Assembly (NCBI RefSeq): GCF_023023025.1
Contig: NZ_CP095481.1
Coordinates: 9,995,001-10,059,000, forward strand
Reading direction: 5' to 3'
Length of the DNA: 64,000 bases
DNA from: Amycolatopsis sp. WQ 127309
Lineage (GTDB): Bacteria; Actinomycetota; Actinomycetes; Mycobacteriales; Pseudonocardiaceae
This document shows positions 25,088 through 34,600 of the stretch, in pieces (position 1 is the first letter of the stretch; each line of letters starts with the position of its first letter). A program made the position numbers and the translations under genes. The notes under the pieces were generated by a model, which saw only the letters and a list, made by a program, of their open reading frames with translations, was not told the origin of the DNA and did no database searches.

Positions 25088-26056
25088 TCAGGCGAGCACG
25101 CGGACCCGGCGGATCGCGAAGTACACCAGCGCCGCCGTCAACACCGCGAAGATGCCCGTCTCGATGCCCTGGAACGTCCAGAACCGGTCCCCCGGTTGGT
25201 ATTCCATCCAGTTGTAGGCACCCGGACCGGCACCGCCGGTGCCGCAGCCTTCTGGGCCGCACGGCCCGATCTGCGAGTTGGGCAGGACCATGTCGCCCGC
25301 CGCGTTGCGCACCCCCTGGTCCATCACCCAGTCGCCCGCCGCGGTGTTCGGGGTCCGCCCGCTGTCCGGCGCGAACGTGAGGGTCTGCGCCGGCAGGTAC
25401 CGCGGGCGGGCGAAGACCTCGATCGCGACGCGGACCACCGCGTAACCGACGAGCGAGATGCCCATGGCGGGCAGCACTTTCGTCCAGTACGTCCCGGCGA
25501 AGATCCCGAGCGCGAGGGCGAACAGCGTGTACACGACCGGGACGACGCCCTGGACGTCGAAGGCGAAGTAGCCCAGCCGGCCGGTCGCGCTCACCAGCGG
25601 CTCGAACCACCACGACACGCCCAGCGCGTACCCGACGGCCAGCACCGCCGTGATCGAGCCGACCAGCCCGAACCTGACCAGTGCCCAGTGCAGCCGGCTC
25701 ACGCCCTGTGTCCACACCAGACGGTGCGTGCCCTGCTCGACCTCACGCGCGATGAGCGGCGCGCCGAAGAACACGCCGACCAGCACCGGCAGGATCACGA
25801 ACAGGACGGCGACGAACACCATGCCGCCGAACTGCTGCTGGAACTGGTGGGCGAGGCTTTCGCAGTTCGCCACCGACGCCGTCTGAGTGATCATCGACGC
25901 CCGGCCCAGCGCGGCCCGGCAGGCGGCCAGGCCCGAATCCTCGTACTTCGCGTGCATCGCCAGACCGGTGGGGACGACGATCGCGGCGAGCGCTCCGAGG
26001 ACAGCGAGGGTGAACCACGCCTGCCTGCGGTACTGGCGCCAGGTCAGCCAGATCAT
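25088..26056 (-). CDS. ABC transporter permease
   Basis: 322 aa with six or seven membrane helices, starting MIWLTWRQYRRQAWFTLAVL. A large extracytoplasmic loop with paired cysteines (CGPEGCG) lies before the last helix. The ATG overlaps the ATPase stop (ATGA). With the YtrA-type GntR gene upstream, this matches actinobacterial export systems induced by cell-envelope stress; the exported substrate is unknown. Confidence 0.9.
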   Translation of the reverse strand: MIWLTWRQYRRQAWFTLAVLGALAAIVVPTGLAMHAKYEDSGLAACRAALGRASMITQTASVANCESLAHQFQQQFGGMVFVAVLFVILPVLVGVFFGAPLIAREVEQGTHRLVWTQGVSRLHWALVRFGLVGSITAVLAVGYALGVSWWFEPLVSATGRLGYFAFDVQGVVPVVYTLFALALGIFAGTYWTKVLPAMGISLVGYAVVRVAIEVFARPRYLPAQTLTFAPDSGRTPNTAAGDWVMDQGVRNAAGDMVLPNSQIGPCGPEGCGTGGAGPGAYNWMEYQPGDRFWTFQGIETGIFAVLTAALVYFAIRRVRVLA

Positions 26057-26946
26057 GCCGGCACCCCCCACGCTTCCGGGGCGACGCGGGGTCCGGCCGC
26101 GGCGAGGTGGCCGAGCACCAGGTCCTCCAGGGTCACTTCGTGTTCCGTCCACAGTGGATCGATCGAACCGGCACCGCGGCGGACCAGCAGCGTCGACTGG
26201 CGGTCCGTGTGGCTCGCGCGGACGACTTCCGCGACCCCGGCGATGGATTCGCTGCCGGCACGTGGGCCGGTGAGCGTGCGGTGCGCGTCGAGCAGCTCGT
26301 CGACCGCGCCGGTCAGCTGGACGCGGGAGGATTGCAGGACGACCAGGTAGTCGCAGCTGCGTTCGAGGTCGGCCAGCAGGTGCGAGGACAGCAGCACCGT
26401 GGTCTCGCTTTCGGCCACCGCACCCATCAGCGTCTGCATGAACTCGCGGCGCGCCAACGGATCGAGGCTCGCGATGGGCTCGTCGAGCAGCAGCAGCCGC
26501 GGCCGCTTGGCCAGGGCGAGCGCCAGCGCGACCTGCGCCCGCTGCCCGCCCGAAAGCTTGCCGACGGCTTTGCCCGGCGGGATGCCGAGCGCGGCGAGCC
26601 GCTCGCGGGCCAGCGCGGCGTCCCACCGGCGGCGGTTCAGCTTGCCGCCCATGGTGATCAGCTCCGCCGCAGTGAAGTCCCGGTACACCGGGGTGTCCTG
26701 CGCGACGAACCCGATGTCGGCGAGCACCGCGGGCCCGTCACGCGGGTCGCGGCCGAAGACGCGCACCTCCCCCGCGTCGGGTTTCAGCAGCCCGACGGCC
26801 AGGTGCAGCAGCGTGGACTTGCCCGCGCCGTTCGGGCCGACCAGCGCGGCGATCCGCCCGGCGGGCAGCGTCAGCGCGCAGTCCTGCAGCGCCCAGCTGC
26901 GCCCGTAGCGCTTGCCCAGCGCCCTGGCCTCCACCGCCAGCTCCAT
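26053..26946 (-). CDS. ABC transporter ATP-binding protein
   Basis: 297 aa. Walker A GPNGAGKST near residues 37-45, the Q-loop in DIGFVAQDTP near 77, signature KLSGGQRAQVALALALA near 128, Walker B LLLLDEPIASLDP near 150, and the switch His in LLSSHLLADLER near 183. A C-terminal extension of about 70 residues resembles that of multidrug or bacteriocin exporters. Second gene of the gntR-ATPase-permease operon. Confidence 0.94.
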   Translation of the reverse strand: MELAVEARALGKRYGRSWALQDCALTLPAGRIAALVGPNGAGKSTLLHLAVGLLKPDAGEVRVFGRDPRDGPAVLADIGFVAQDTPVYRDFTAAELITMGGKLNRRRWDAALARERLAALGIPPGKAVGKLSGGQRAQVALALALAKRPRLLLLDEPIASLDPLARREFMQTLMGAVAESETTVLLSSHLLADLERSCDYLVVLQSSRVQLTGAVDELLDAHRTLTGPRAGSESIAGVAEVVRASHTDRQSTLLVRRGAGSIDPLWTEHEVTLEDLVLGHLAAAGPRVAPEAWGVPA

Positions 26947-26968
26947 CGTCGGACTCCCCTCGGGGTCA

Positions 26969-27370
26969 CTACAGCTTCCATTGGTCGAACGGCGGCGTGG
27001 TGCCGCGCATCGTCGTGTCGATCAGCGCGCTGATGTCGTCACCCGACATCCCCGCCTCTCCCGCGCGCTCCAGCCAGGCCACCAGCTCCTCGCGCAGCCG
27101 CGCCTGGTAGCCGAGCGACGGCCCGGCGAGGGTGCCGGTGACGAACGTGCCCACCCCCGGCTTGCCCTCCGCGAGCCCCTCCAGCACCAGCTCGCGGTAG
27201 GCCTTGAGCACCGTGTTCGGGTTGATCGCCAGCGCCTGGGCCACTTCACGCACCTTCGGCAGCTGGTCGCCGTCACGCAGCAGGCCGACGCGCAGCGCCT
27301 GTTTCACCTGCAGGACGAGCTGCATGTACGTGGCGACCCGCGAGCGGCCGTCCAGGACGAACTCGATCAC
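26969..27370 (-). CDS. GntR-family regulator (YtrA subfamily)
   Basis: 133 aa. Winged helix at residues 10-75 (QVKQALRVGLLRDGDQLPKV, REVAQALAINPNTVLKAYRE, and VGTFVTG) and only a short two-helix tail, as in YtrA-type repressors that control linked ABC transporters. GTG start at 27370 with AGGAGG seven bases upstream. First gene of the operon, with a matching inverted repeat just upstream. Confidence 0.93.
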   Translation of the reverse strand: MIEFVLDGRSRVATYMQLVLQVKQALRVGLLRDGDQLPKVREVAQALAINPNTVLKAYRELVLEGLAEGKPGVGTFVTGTLAGPSLGYQARLREELVAWLERAGEAGMSGDDISALIDTTMRGTTPPFDQWKL

Positions 27371-27386
27371 CCCACACCCTCCTACT

Positions 27387-27406
27387 GTCCTACGACATTA
27401 AGACAA
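27387..27406 (-). promoter_or_regulatory. Candidate YtrA-type operator
   Basis: TGTCCTA-N6-TAAGACA, a 7-6-7 inverted repeat with one mismatch, ends 17 nt before the GntR start codon. Position and architecture suggest autorepression of the ABC operon. Confidence 0.55.
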
Positions 27407-27489
27407 CACCCGGAATCGAGCCCTGTCAAGGACCGGGCTCCCGGCATAGGGTCTCGGACGAGACGTTCACCCGCACCCGGGAGGCAGGC

Positions 27490-28263
27490 ATGTCGTTGTT
27501 GGACGGACTGGGCCAGGCGATCACCTCGGGGGCGGTCGGCATCGTCGACCTCACCGCGCCGCTGAGCCCGAGCACGCCGATCCTCCGGCTGCCCGAGCCC
27601 TTCGCCAACACCATCCCGTTCCGCCTCGAGGAGATCAGCCGCTACGACGAGCGCGGCCCGCGGTGGTACTGGAACGACATCCACACCGGCGAGCACACCG
27701 GCACCCACCTCGACGCGCCGGTGCACTGGGTGTCCGGAAAGGACGGCCACGACGTCTCGCAGGTGCCGCTGAAGACGCTCGTCGCGCCCGCGGTCGTGCT
27801 CGACTTCTCGGCACGGGCGGCCGCGGACCCGGACTTCCTCCTTTCGGTGGACGACGTGACGGCGTGGACGGCCGAGCACGGGCCGCTGCCGGCCGGCGGC
27901 TGGCTGCTCTACCGCACCGGCTGGGACGCGCGCGGCGGCGACCAGGACGAGTTCCTCAACGCCGACGAGACCGGTTCGCACACCCCCGGCGTCTCCGCGG
28001 AGTGCGCGCGGTGGCTCGCCGAGGAGGCCCCGATCACCGGGTTCGGGGTGGAGACCGTCGGCACCGACGCGGGCCAGGCGCCCGGGCTCGAGCCGATGTT
28101 CCCGTGCCACGAGCTGCTGCTCGGCGCCGGGAAGCACGGCCTGACGCAGCTGCAGAACCTCGCGTCCCTGCCACCGACCGGCGTGCTGCTGATCGTCTCG
28201 CCGCTGCCGATCGTCGGCGGGTCCGGCAGCCCGGCGCGCGTGCTGGCCCTGGTGGAGCGGTGA
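27490..28263 (+). CDS. Cyclase-family metal hydrolase (kynurenine formamidase-like)
   Basis: 257 aa. The metal motif HTGTHLDAPVHW near residues 70-81 and VDLTAPLSPSTPI near 19 are signatures of the cyclase/KynB family, Mn or Zn amide and lactone hydrolases. GGGAGG precedes the ATG. Its stop overlaps the GTG of the thiamine-diphosphate enzyme (GTGA), so the two are co-translated and probably act in one catabolic route. Substrate unknown. Confidence 0.9.
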   Translation: MSLLDGLGQAITSGAVGIVDLTAPLSPSTPILRLPEPFANTIPFRLEEISRYDERGPRWYWNDIHTGEHTGTHLDAPVHWVSGKDGHDVSQVPLKTLVAPAVVLDFSARAAADPDFLLSVDDVTAWTAEHGPLPAGGWLLYRTGWDARGGDQDEFLNADETGSHTPGVSAECARWLAEEAPITGFGVETVGTDAGQAPGLEPMFPCHELLLGAGKHGLTQLQNLASLPPTGVLLIVSPLPIVGGSGSPARVLALVER

Positions 28264-29900
28264 ACGTCGCCGAGCTCGTCGGCCGCACCCTGGCCGGCCT
28301 CGGCGCCGGCACCGCGTTCGGCGTGGTGGGCAGCGGCAACTTCGAGGTCACCAACGCGTTGCGCGCGGGCGGCGTCCGGTTCGTCGCAGCCCGCCACGAG
28401 GGCGGCGCGGCGAGCATGGCCGACGCCTACGCGCGGATCAGCGGGAAGGTCTCGGTGCTGTCGCTGCACCAGGGCTGCGGGCTGACCAACGCCGTCACGG
28501 GGATCACCGAGGCGGCCAAGAGCCGGACGCCGATGCTCGTGGTGACCGCCGACTCCGCGGGCTCGTCGGTGCTGTCGAACTTCCGCATCGACCAGGACGG
28601 GCTGGCCACCGCGGCCGGCGCGGTGCCCGAGCGGGTGCACTCCGCCGCGAGCGCGGTCGCGGACACCGTCCGGGCCTTCCGGACCGCCCGGCAGGAGCGC
28701 CGGACGGTCGTGCTGAACCTGCCGCTCGACGTCCAGGCGCAGCTCGCACCCGACCCGCCGGAGCTGCCGGACCCGCTGCCGCCGATCCCCGGACCGGCCC
28801 CGATGCGCCCCGACATCGGCGCGGCGGCCGACCTGGCGGACCTCCTGATCGCCGCCGAACGGCCGGTGTTCGTCGCCGGGCGCGGCGCCCGCGGGAGCCG
28901 GGAACCGTTGCGGGAACTGGCTTCGCGCGCCGGAGCACTCCTGGCGACGTCGGCCGTCGCGCACGGGCTCTTCCACGACGACGAGTTCGCGCTGGGCATC
29001 TCGGGCGGGTTCGCCTCGCCGGTGGCCGCGGAGCTGATCCGCGGCGCCGACCTCGTCGTCGGGTGGGGCTGCGCGCTGAACACGTGGACCACCCGCGACG
29101 GGAAGCTGCTCAGCCCGTACGCGACGCTGGCCCAGGTCGACCTCGAGCAGGGCGCGCTCGGCGCGCACCGGCCGATCGACCTCGGCGTCGTCGGCGACGC
29201 CGGCTGCACCGCCGAAGACGTCCTGAGCGAGCTCGGTGACCACAAGGCGGTGGGCTACCGGACCGAAGACGTCGCCGGCCGGATCGCGGCGGCCGGGCGC
29301 TGGAACGACGTCGAGCACGACGACCTGTCCCGCGGCGGCCGGATCGACCCGCGGACGCTCAGCAGGCTCCTGGACGACCTGCTGCCCGCCGAGCGGATCG
29401 TCTCGATCGACTCGGGCAACTTCATGGGCTACCCGAGCGCGTACCTCTCGGTCCCCGACGAGCTGGGGTTCTGCTTCACCCAGGCGTTCCAGAGCGTCGG
29501 CCTGGGTCTCGGCACGGCGATCGGCGCCGCGCTCGCCCGCCCGGACCGGCTGCCGGTGCTGGGCACCGGCGACGGCGGGTTCCACATGGCACTGTCCGAG
29601 CTGGACACCGCGGTCCGGCTGCGCCTGCCGCTGGTCGTGATCGTCTACAACGACGCCGCGTACGGCGCGGAGATCCACCACTTCGGCGACGCCGACATGA
29701 CCACGGTCCGGTTCCCCGACTCCGACATCGCCGCCATCGGCCGCGGCTTCGGCTGCGCCGGCGTCACCGTGCGGTCGACCGAGGACCTCTTCGCGGTGAA
29801 GGACTGGCTCGCCGGACCGCGCGACGCGCCCCTGGTCATCGACGCGAAGATCGCCGACGACGGCGGTTCGTGGTGGCTCGCGGAGGCCTTCCGGCACTGA
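28260..29900 (+). CDS. Thiamine-diphosphate-dependent enzyme (acetolactate-synthase-like)
   Basis: 546 aa with the three domains of the AHAS/decarboxylase superfamily: PYR (1-165, RHEGGAASMADAYARISG with the catalytic Glu replaced in context by REHEG-like HEG near 48), a central domain (180-315) and the PP domain whose ThDP motif is GTGDGGFHMALSELDTAV ... NDAAYG near 435-465. GTG start overlaps the cyclase stop. It is not a standard IlvB because no IlvN follows; a 2-oxoacid decarboxylase or carboligase role is inferred. Confidence 0.9.
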   Translation: MNVAELVGRTLAGLGAGTAFGVVGSGNFEVTNALRAGGVRFVAARHEGGAASMADAYARISGKVSVLSLHQGCGLTNAVTGITEAAKSRTPMLVVTADSAGSSVLSNFRIDQDGLATAAGAVPERVHSAASAVADTVRAFRTARQERRTVVLNLPLDVQAQLAPDPPELPDPLPPIPGPAPMRPDIGAAADLADLLIAAERPVFVAGRGARGSREPLRELASRAGALLATSAVAHGLFHDDEFALGISGGFASPVAAELIRGADLVVGWGCALNTWTTRDGKLLSPYATLAQVDLEQGALGAHRPIDLGVVGDAGCTAEDVLSELGDHKAVGYRTEDVAGRIAAAGRWNDVEHDDLSRGGRIDPRTLSRLLDDLLPAERIVSIDSGNFMGYPSAYLSVPDELGFCFTQAFQSVGLGLGTAIGAALARPDRLPVLGTGDGGFHMALSELDTAVRLRLPLVVIVYNDAAYGAEIHHFGDADMTTVRFPDSDIAAIGRGFGCAGVTVRSTEDLFAVKDWLAGPRDAPLVIDAKIADDGGSWWLAEAFRH

Positions 29901-29956
29901 CACGATCGTGGGACGCCCTTGACAACGGCTCGGGCGCGGCTGGATGCTGGCCGAGT

Positions 29957-29976
29957 TGTCTTACAGACGTAAGACA
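29957..29976. promoter_or_regulatory. TetR-type palindrome upstream of a secreted protein gene
   Basis: TGTCTTAC-AGAC-GTAAGACA is a perfect 8-bp inverted repeat with a 4-nt spacer. It lies 34 nt before the start at 30010 and downstream of a TTGACA at 29919-29924, so a bound repressor would block the promoter. No regulator gene is adjacent. Confidence 0.7.
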
Positions 29977-30009
29977 GTGGGGGAACTTCACCGCTCCGAG
30001 GAGCCGTTC

Positions 30010-31011
30010 ATGCGCATCTTCCTGGCCGTGCTCGCGGCCATGGGCCTGGTGGTCACGCCGGCCACATCGGCCACCGCCGATCAGTCGCGGTCGTCGCCGG
30101 ACGCCGCGGGCGCGCTGCTGGCCGCCTTCGACGACCACGCGCTCGTCGCCGAGTCCAGTCCGGACGTCGGGAGCTTCCTGCTCGACCTGGTCCGCGATCC
30201 ACGCTTGCCCGGCAAGGTGAACGACATCGCCGTGGAGTGCGGGAACTCGCTGTACCAGCCGGTTCTCGACGCCTACATCGCCGGCGCGGACATCCCGATC
30301 GCCGACGTCCGGCCGGTGTGGCGCAACACCACCCAGCCCAGCTGCGGGTTCTCGACGTTCTACGAACAACTGTTCCCGCTGGTCCGGCAGGTCAACACGA
30401 CACTGCCGGCGAGCCGCCGGATCCGGGTGCTGGCCTGCGATCCACCGGTCGACTGGAGCAGGATCCACCACCCGGCGGACTTCACGCCGTTCGAGGAGCG
30501 CGACCCGGCGATCGTGTCCGTGCTGAAGACGCAGGTGCTGCAGAAACACCGGAAAGCGTTGCTGCTGTTCGGACTCGGGCACCTGACGCACAACACGGGC
30601 AGCGCGGTCGGCCGGCTGGAGCAGGAGTACCCGGGCAGCGCGTTCGTCGTCGCGGACCACCGCGGCTTCCTGAAGGACAACGCGCGGCTCGAATCACGCC
30701 TGGGCTCGTGGCCGTCGCTGACCACGCTGAAGAACTCGTGGCTGGGACAGCTGGACGCGTCGTACTTCCCGCTGGACCGCGACTTCCCGCCGGGCACGAA
30801 GGGCTTTCCGGGCGTGGACGCCTACCTGTACGAAGGCCCGGCCGGCACGCTGCTGCGCGAACCGATCTCGGCCCGGACGGTGCTGGACACGGACTTCCTG
30901 ACCGAGATGCGCCGCCGGGCGACGGCGTTGGAGGCGCCGCCGGGCTCGCTCGAATGGCCGGAGTTCTTCCTGCAACGGGAGCGCGACTCGGGTGTGCTGC
31001 TGGGCGATTAG
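30010..31011 (+). CDS. Secreted protein of unknown function
   Basis: 333 aa. The start MRIFLAVLAAMGLVVTPATS with AxA-like cleavage is a signal peptide, and GAGGAG at 29998-30003 supports the ATG at 30010 over an upstream ATG at 29944. The mature part has blocks VNDIAVECGNSLYQPVLDAYI, DVRPVWRNTTQ and LLLFGLGHLTHNTGS. These resemble a widespread uncharacterised family, possibly of ChaN/erythromycin-esterase-like fold (inference). The usual GExH motif of that fold seems replaced by AESS, so it may be catalytically altered. Confidence 0.8.
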   Translation: MRIFLAVLAAMGLVVTPATSATADQSRSSPDAAGALLAAFDDHALVAESSPDVGSFLLDLVRDPRLPGKVNDIAVECGNSLYQPVLDAYIAGADIPIADVRPVWRNTTQPSCGFSTFYEQLFPLVRQVNTTLPASRRIRVLACDPPVDWSRIHHPADFTPFEERDPAIVSVLKTQVLQKHRKALLLFGLGHLTHNTGSAVGRLEQEYPGSAFVVADHRGFLKDNARLESRLGSWPSLTTLKNSWLGQLDASYFPLDRDFPPGTKGFPGVDAYLYEGPAGTLLREPISARTVLDTDFLTEMRRRATALEAPPGSLEWPEFFLQRERDSGVLLGD

Positions 31012-31064
31012 CCGTTCCGTCCGGGTGCGAGCGCTCCGGGACCGGCACCAGGGAGAGCGTGACG

Positions 31065-31511
31065 CTAGTGCCCGCGTGACCAGGACTCCAGGGCGATCAG
31101 CGTCTTGGTGCCGGTGATCTGGTGGTGGCGGCGGATCTCGTCGATCGTCTTCTGGAGGTGAGCCATGTCACGGACGCGCAGCCACACGAGGGCGTCCGGG
31201 TCGCCCGCGATCGTGAACACCGCTTGGGCCTCCGGCATCCGTGTGGTCGTGCGGAGGATCTCGGCGACCTTCGTGTTGCCGACGAACCGCAGCTCGGTGA
31301 ACGCCTCGATGCCCCAGCCCAGCTTCGCGTGGTCGACCTGGACGGTGAAGCCCGTGATCACGCCCGTCTCGCGGAGACGGTCGATCCGCCGCTTGACCGC
31401 CGCCGTCGACAAAGTGACCCGGCCGGCGATGTCCGACAGCGTGCGCCGGGCGTCCTCGCGCAGCAGGCCGAGGATCTCGTGGTCGGTGGCGTCGAGTAGC
31501 TCTTCGGTCAT
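31065..31511 (-). CDS. Lrp/AsnC-family regulator
   Basis: 148 aa. Winged helix at residues 8-55 (LDATDHEILGLLREDARRTL, IAGRVTLSTAAVKRRIDRLR), then a RAM ligand-binding domain (AVFTIAGDPDALVWLRVRD). It is divergent from the indolepyruvate oxidoreductase gene, so amino-acid-responsive control of that enzyme is likely. CGCAAA at 31531-31536 and TTTGCG at 31571-31576 form a widely spaced inverted pair, 40 bp apart, possible Lrp contacts. Confidence 0.93.
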   Translation of the reverse strand: MTEELLDATDHEILGLLREDARRTLSDIAGRVTLSTAAVKRRIDRLRETGVITGFTVQVDHAKLGWGIEAFTELRFVGNTKVAEILRTTTRMPEAQAVFTIAGDPDALVWLRVRDMAHLQKTIDEIRRHHQITGTKTLIALESWSRGH

Positions 31512-31690
31512 GCGGGCGAGCGTAACTCCGCGCAAAAAACCGGGCCAATCGTCGATCATGACCGCCGAAGTTTGCGTGAGAGGCGGTGATCCCGCGTCGG
31601 CTGTTGCGTCCGGGGCCGATACCGTGTGCCGTGGCCCGCATCGCACTGTGCGCCCGAGCACAGCCGCGCGAGGGCGAAGGGAGCCGCGCC

Positions 31691-34600
31691 GTGGAGTCGT
31701 TCACGCTGGAGGACCGCTACCTGCGGGAGGCGGGAACCGTGCACCTCACCGGGGTGCAGGCCCTGGTGCGGCTGCTGTTCGACCGCGTTCGCCACGACCG
31801 TGCCCACGGTGGCGACCCCTCGGTGTTCGTCTCCGGTTACGAAGGCTCACCGCTGGCCGGGTACGACCTCGAGCTGGGCCGCCGCGCGACCCTGCTGGAG
31901 AAGCACGCCGTCGTGCACCGGCCCGGGCTCAACGAAGAGCTGGCCGCGACGTCGGTGATGGGCAGCCAGCTCGTCGCGGGCGCCGGTGGGCAGCGCGGCG
32001 TCACCGGGTACTGGTACGGCAAGACGCCGGGCCTCGACCGCGCGTCCGATGCCCTGCGCCACGCCAACCTGGCCGGCACCGACCCCCGCGGCGGCGCGGT
32101 CGCGCTGGTCGGCGACGACCCGAACGCCAAGTCGTCAACGATCCCCTGCGCGTCCGAGCTCACGCTGGCCGACCTGGCCATTCCGATCCTGTACCCGGCC
32201 GACTCGCAGGACGTCCTCGACTTCGGGATGCACGCGGTCGAGCTGTCCCGGGCCAGCGGGCTGTGGTCGTCGCTGAAGGTCGTCACGAACGTCGCGGACG
32301 CGTCCGGCACCGCCCAGGTCGGTCCACAGTGGACGGCTCCGGACCTGGGTCCCACGGCGTACCGGCACGCGCCGACGTCGAAACTGCTCGGCGCGAGCCT
32401 CGCCGCGCTGGAACGCAGCCTCTTCACCGTGCGGCTGCCGCTGGCCATGGAGTACCTGCGCCTGAGCGGTCTCAACCGGATCACCACGAGCGGTCCGGCC
32501 GACCGGATCGGCATCGTCTCGGCCGGGAAGTCCTACCTGGACGTTCAGCAGGCCTTGCGCACCCTCGGCCTGGACGAGGAAGCCTTGCACCGGCACGGCA
32601 TCCGCGTCCTCAAGCTGGGTGCGATCCACCCGCTGGAGCCGTCGGTCGTCCGGGAGTTCGCCGACGGGCTCGACGAGATCGTCGTCGTCGAGGAGAAGCG
32701 GTCGTTCATCGAGGCCGCGCTCAAGGAGGTCCTCTACGGCACGGCCGGCGCGCCCGCCGTGCACGGCAAGAAGGACGCCGACGGCCGCACGTTGTTCACC
32801 GAGCTGGGCGAGCTGGATCCGGACGTCGTCGCGACCGGGCTGGCCCGGCGGCTCGCCGCGCACCACGAGATCCCGTCGGTCGAGGCCTGGCGCGGACGCC
32901 GGCGGCGCGAGCGCATCTCCGTGCCGCTGCTGGCGCGGACGCCGTACTTCTGCTCCGGCTGCCCGCACAACTCGTCCACTAAGGTCCCGGAGGGCACGCT
33001 CGTCGGCGGCGGTATCGGCTGCCACACGATGGCCCTGTTCATGGAGCCCGACCAGGTCGGCACCGTCCTCGGCGTGACGCAGATGGGCGGCGAGGGGACC
33101 CAGTGGATCGGCATGGCGCCCTTCGTCGAGGCCGACCACTTCGTGCAGAACATCGGCGACGGCACGTTCACCCACTCCGGCAGCCTCGCCGTACGCGCGG
33201 CGGTCGCGGCCGGCGTCAACATCACCTACAAGCTGCTCTACAACTCGGCCGTCGCGATGACCGGCGGGCAGGACGCCGTCGGCGCGCTGCCGGTGGAGAA
33301 GGTCGCCGAGCTGCTGCTCGTCGAGGGCGCGAAGCAGGTCGTGATCACCAGTGACGCGCCCGGGGCGCTGCGCCACCGCAAGCTGCCCGCCGGCGTCGAG
33401 GTCCGCGACCGCACCGAAATCGTGCGCACGCAAGAGGAACTGGCCGCCGTCCGCGGCGTCACCGTGCTGATCCACGAGCAGGAGTGCGCGGCCGAGAAGC
33501 GGCGGAAACGCCGCCGGGGCAAGCAGGAGACGCCCGCGACCCGCGTGGTGATCAACGAGCGCGTCTGCGAAGGCTGCGGCGACTGCGGCACCAAGTCGAA
33601 CTGCCTGTCCGTGCAGCCGGTGGCCACCGAGTTCGGCCGCAAGACCACGATCCACCAGTCGTCGTGCAACGTCGACTACTCCTGCCTGGCCGGGGACTGC
33701 CCGTCGTTCGTCACCGTCGTGCCGACCGGCCGCAAGCAGCACCGCAAGCTGGGCGAGCTGGCCGCCGACGCCGTCCCCGCGCCCGCCTCGCCGGGGTCGC
33801 CGGACTTCACCGTGCGGATCACCGGCATCGGCGGCACCGGCGTCGTGACCGTGACGCAGATCCTCGCGACGGCCGCGGTGCTCGACGGCCGGCACGTCCG
33901 CACGCTGGACCAGACCGGGCTGGCGCAGAAGGGCGGTGCCGTGGTGTCCGACCTGAAAGTGACGGCCGAGCCGGTCGCCCAAGCCGCGAAGCTCGCGACC
34001 GCGGAGTGCGACCTCTACCTGGCGTGCGACGCGCTCGTCGGCGCGGACGCGACGAACCTGGGCGTGGCCGACCCGGGCCGGACGACGGCGGTCGTGTCGA
34101 CCACCGAGGTGCCCACCGGCCGGATGGTCGTCGACACGACGGTGGCCTTCCCCAGCCCCGGCAGCGTCCTCGCGCCGCTGGAGGCCGCGGCGGCGCGCAC
34201 CGTGTCGCTCGACGCGCGCGGCCTGGCCGAGACGCTGTTCGACGACGACCAGTTCGCGAACGTCCTGCAGCTCGGCGCGGCCTTCCAGACCGGCGTGATC
34301 GGGCTGCCCGCCGCGGCCCTCGAGCGCGCGATCGAGCTGAACGGCACCGCGGTGGCCGCGAACCTGCAGGCCTTCCGCCGCGGCCGGCAGCTCGTCGCCG
34401 ACCCGGACGCGCTGGCCGCCGCGGTCGCCCCCGCGCCCGCCGCGACGCCGAAGCCCGCCGCGCCGGCCGTGCGTTCGCTGGTGCACGCCGAGCCCGGGTC
34501 GGAGCTGGCCCGGCTGCTCGACATCCGGATCCCCGACCTGGTCGCCTACCAGGACGCGGCGTACGCCCGGACGTACGCGGAGTACGTCGAGCAGGTGCGG

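Noticed and set aside
27909..29903. 664-aa minus-strand ORF
   Set aside because: Antisense to the cyclase and thiamine-diphosphate genes, both with clear motifs.
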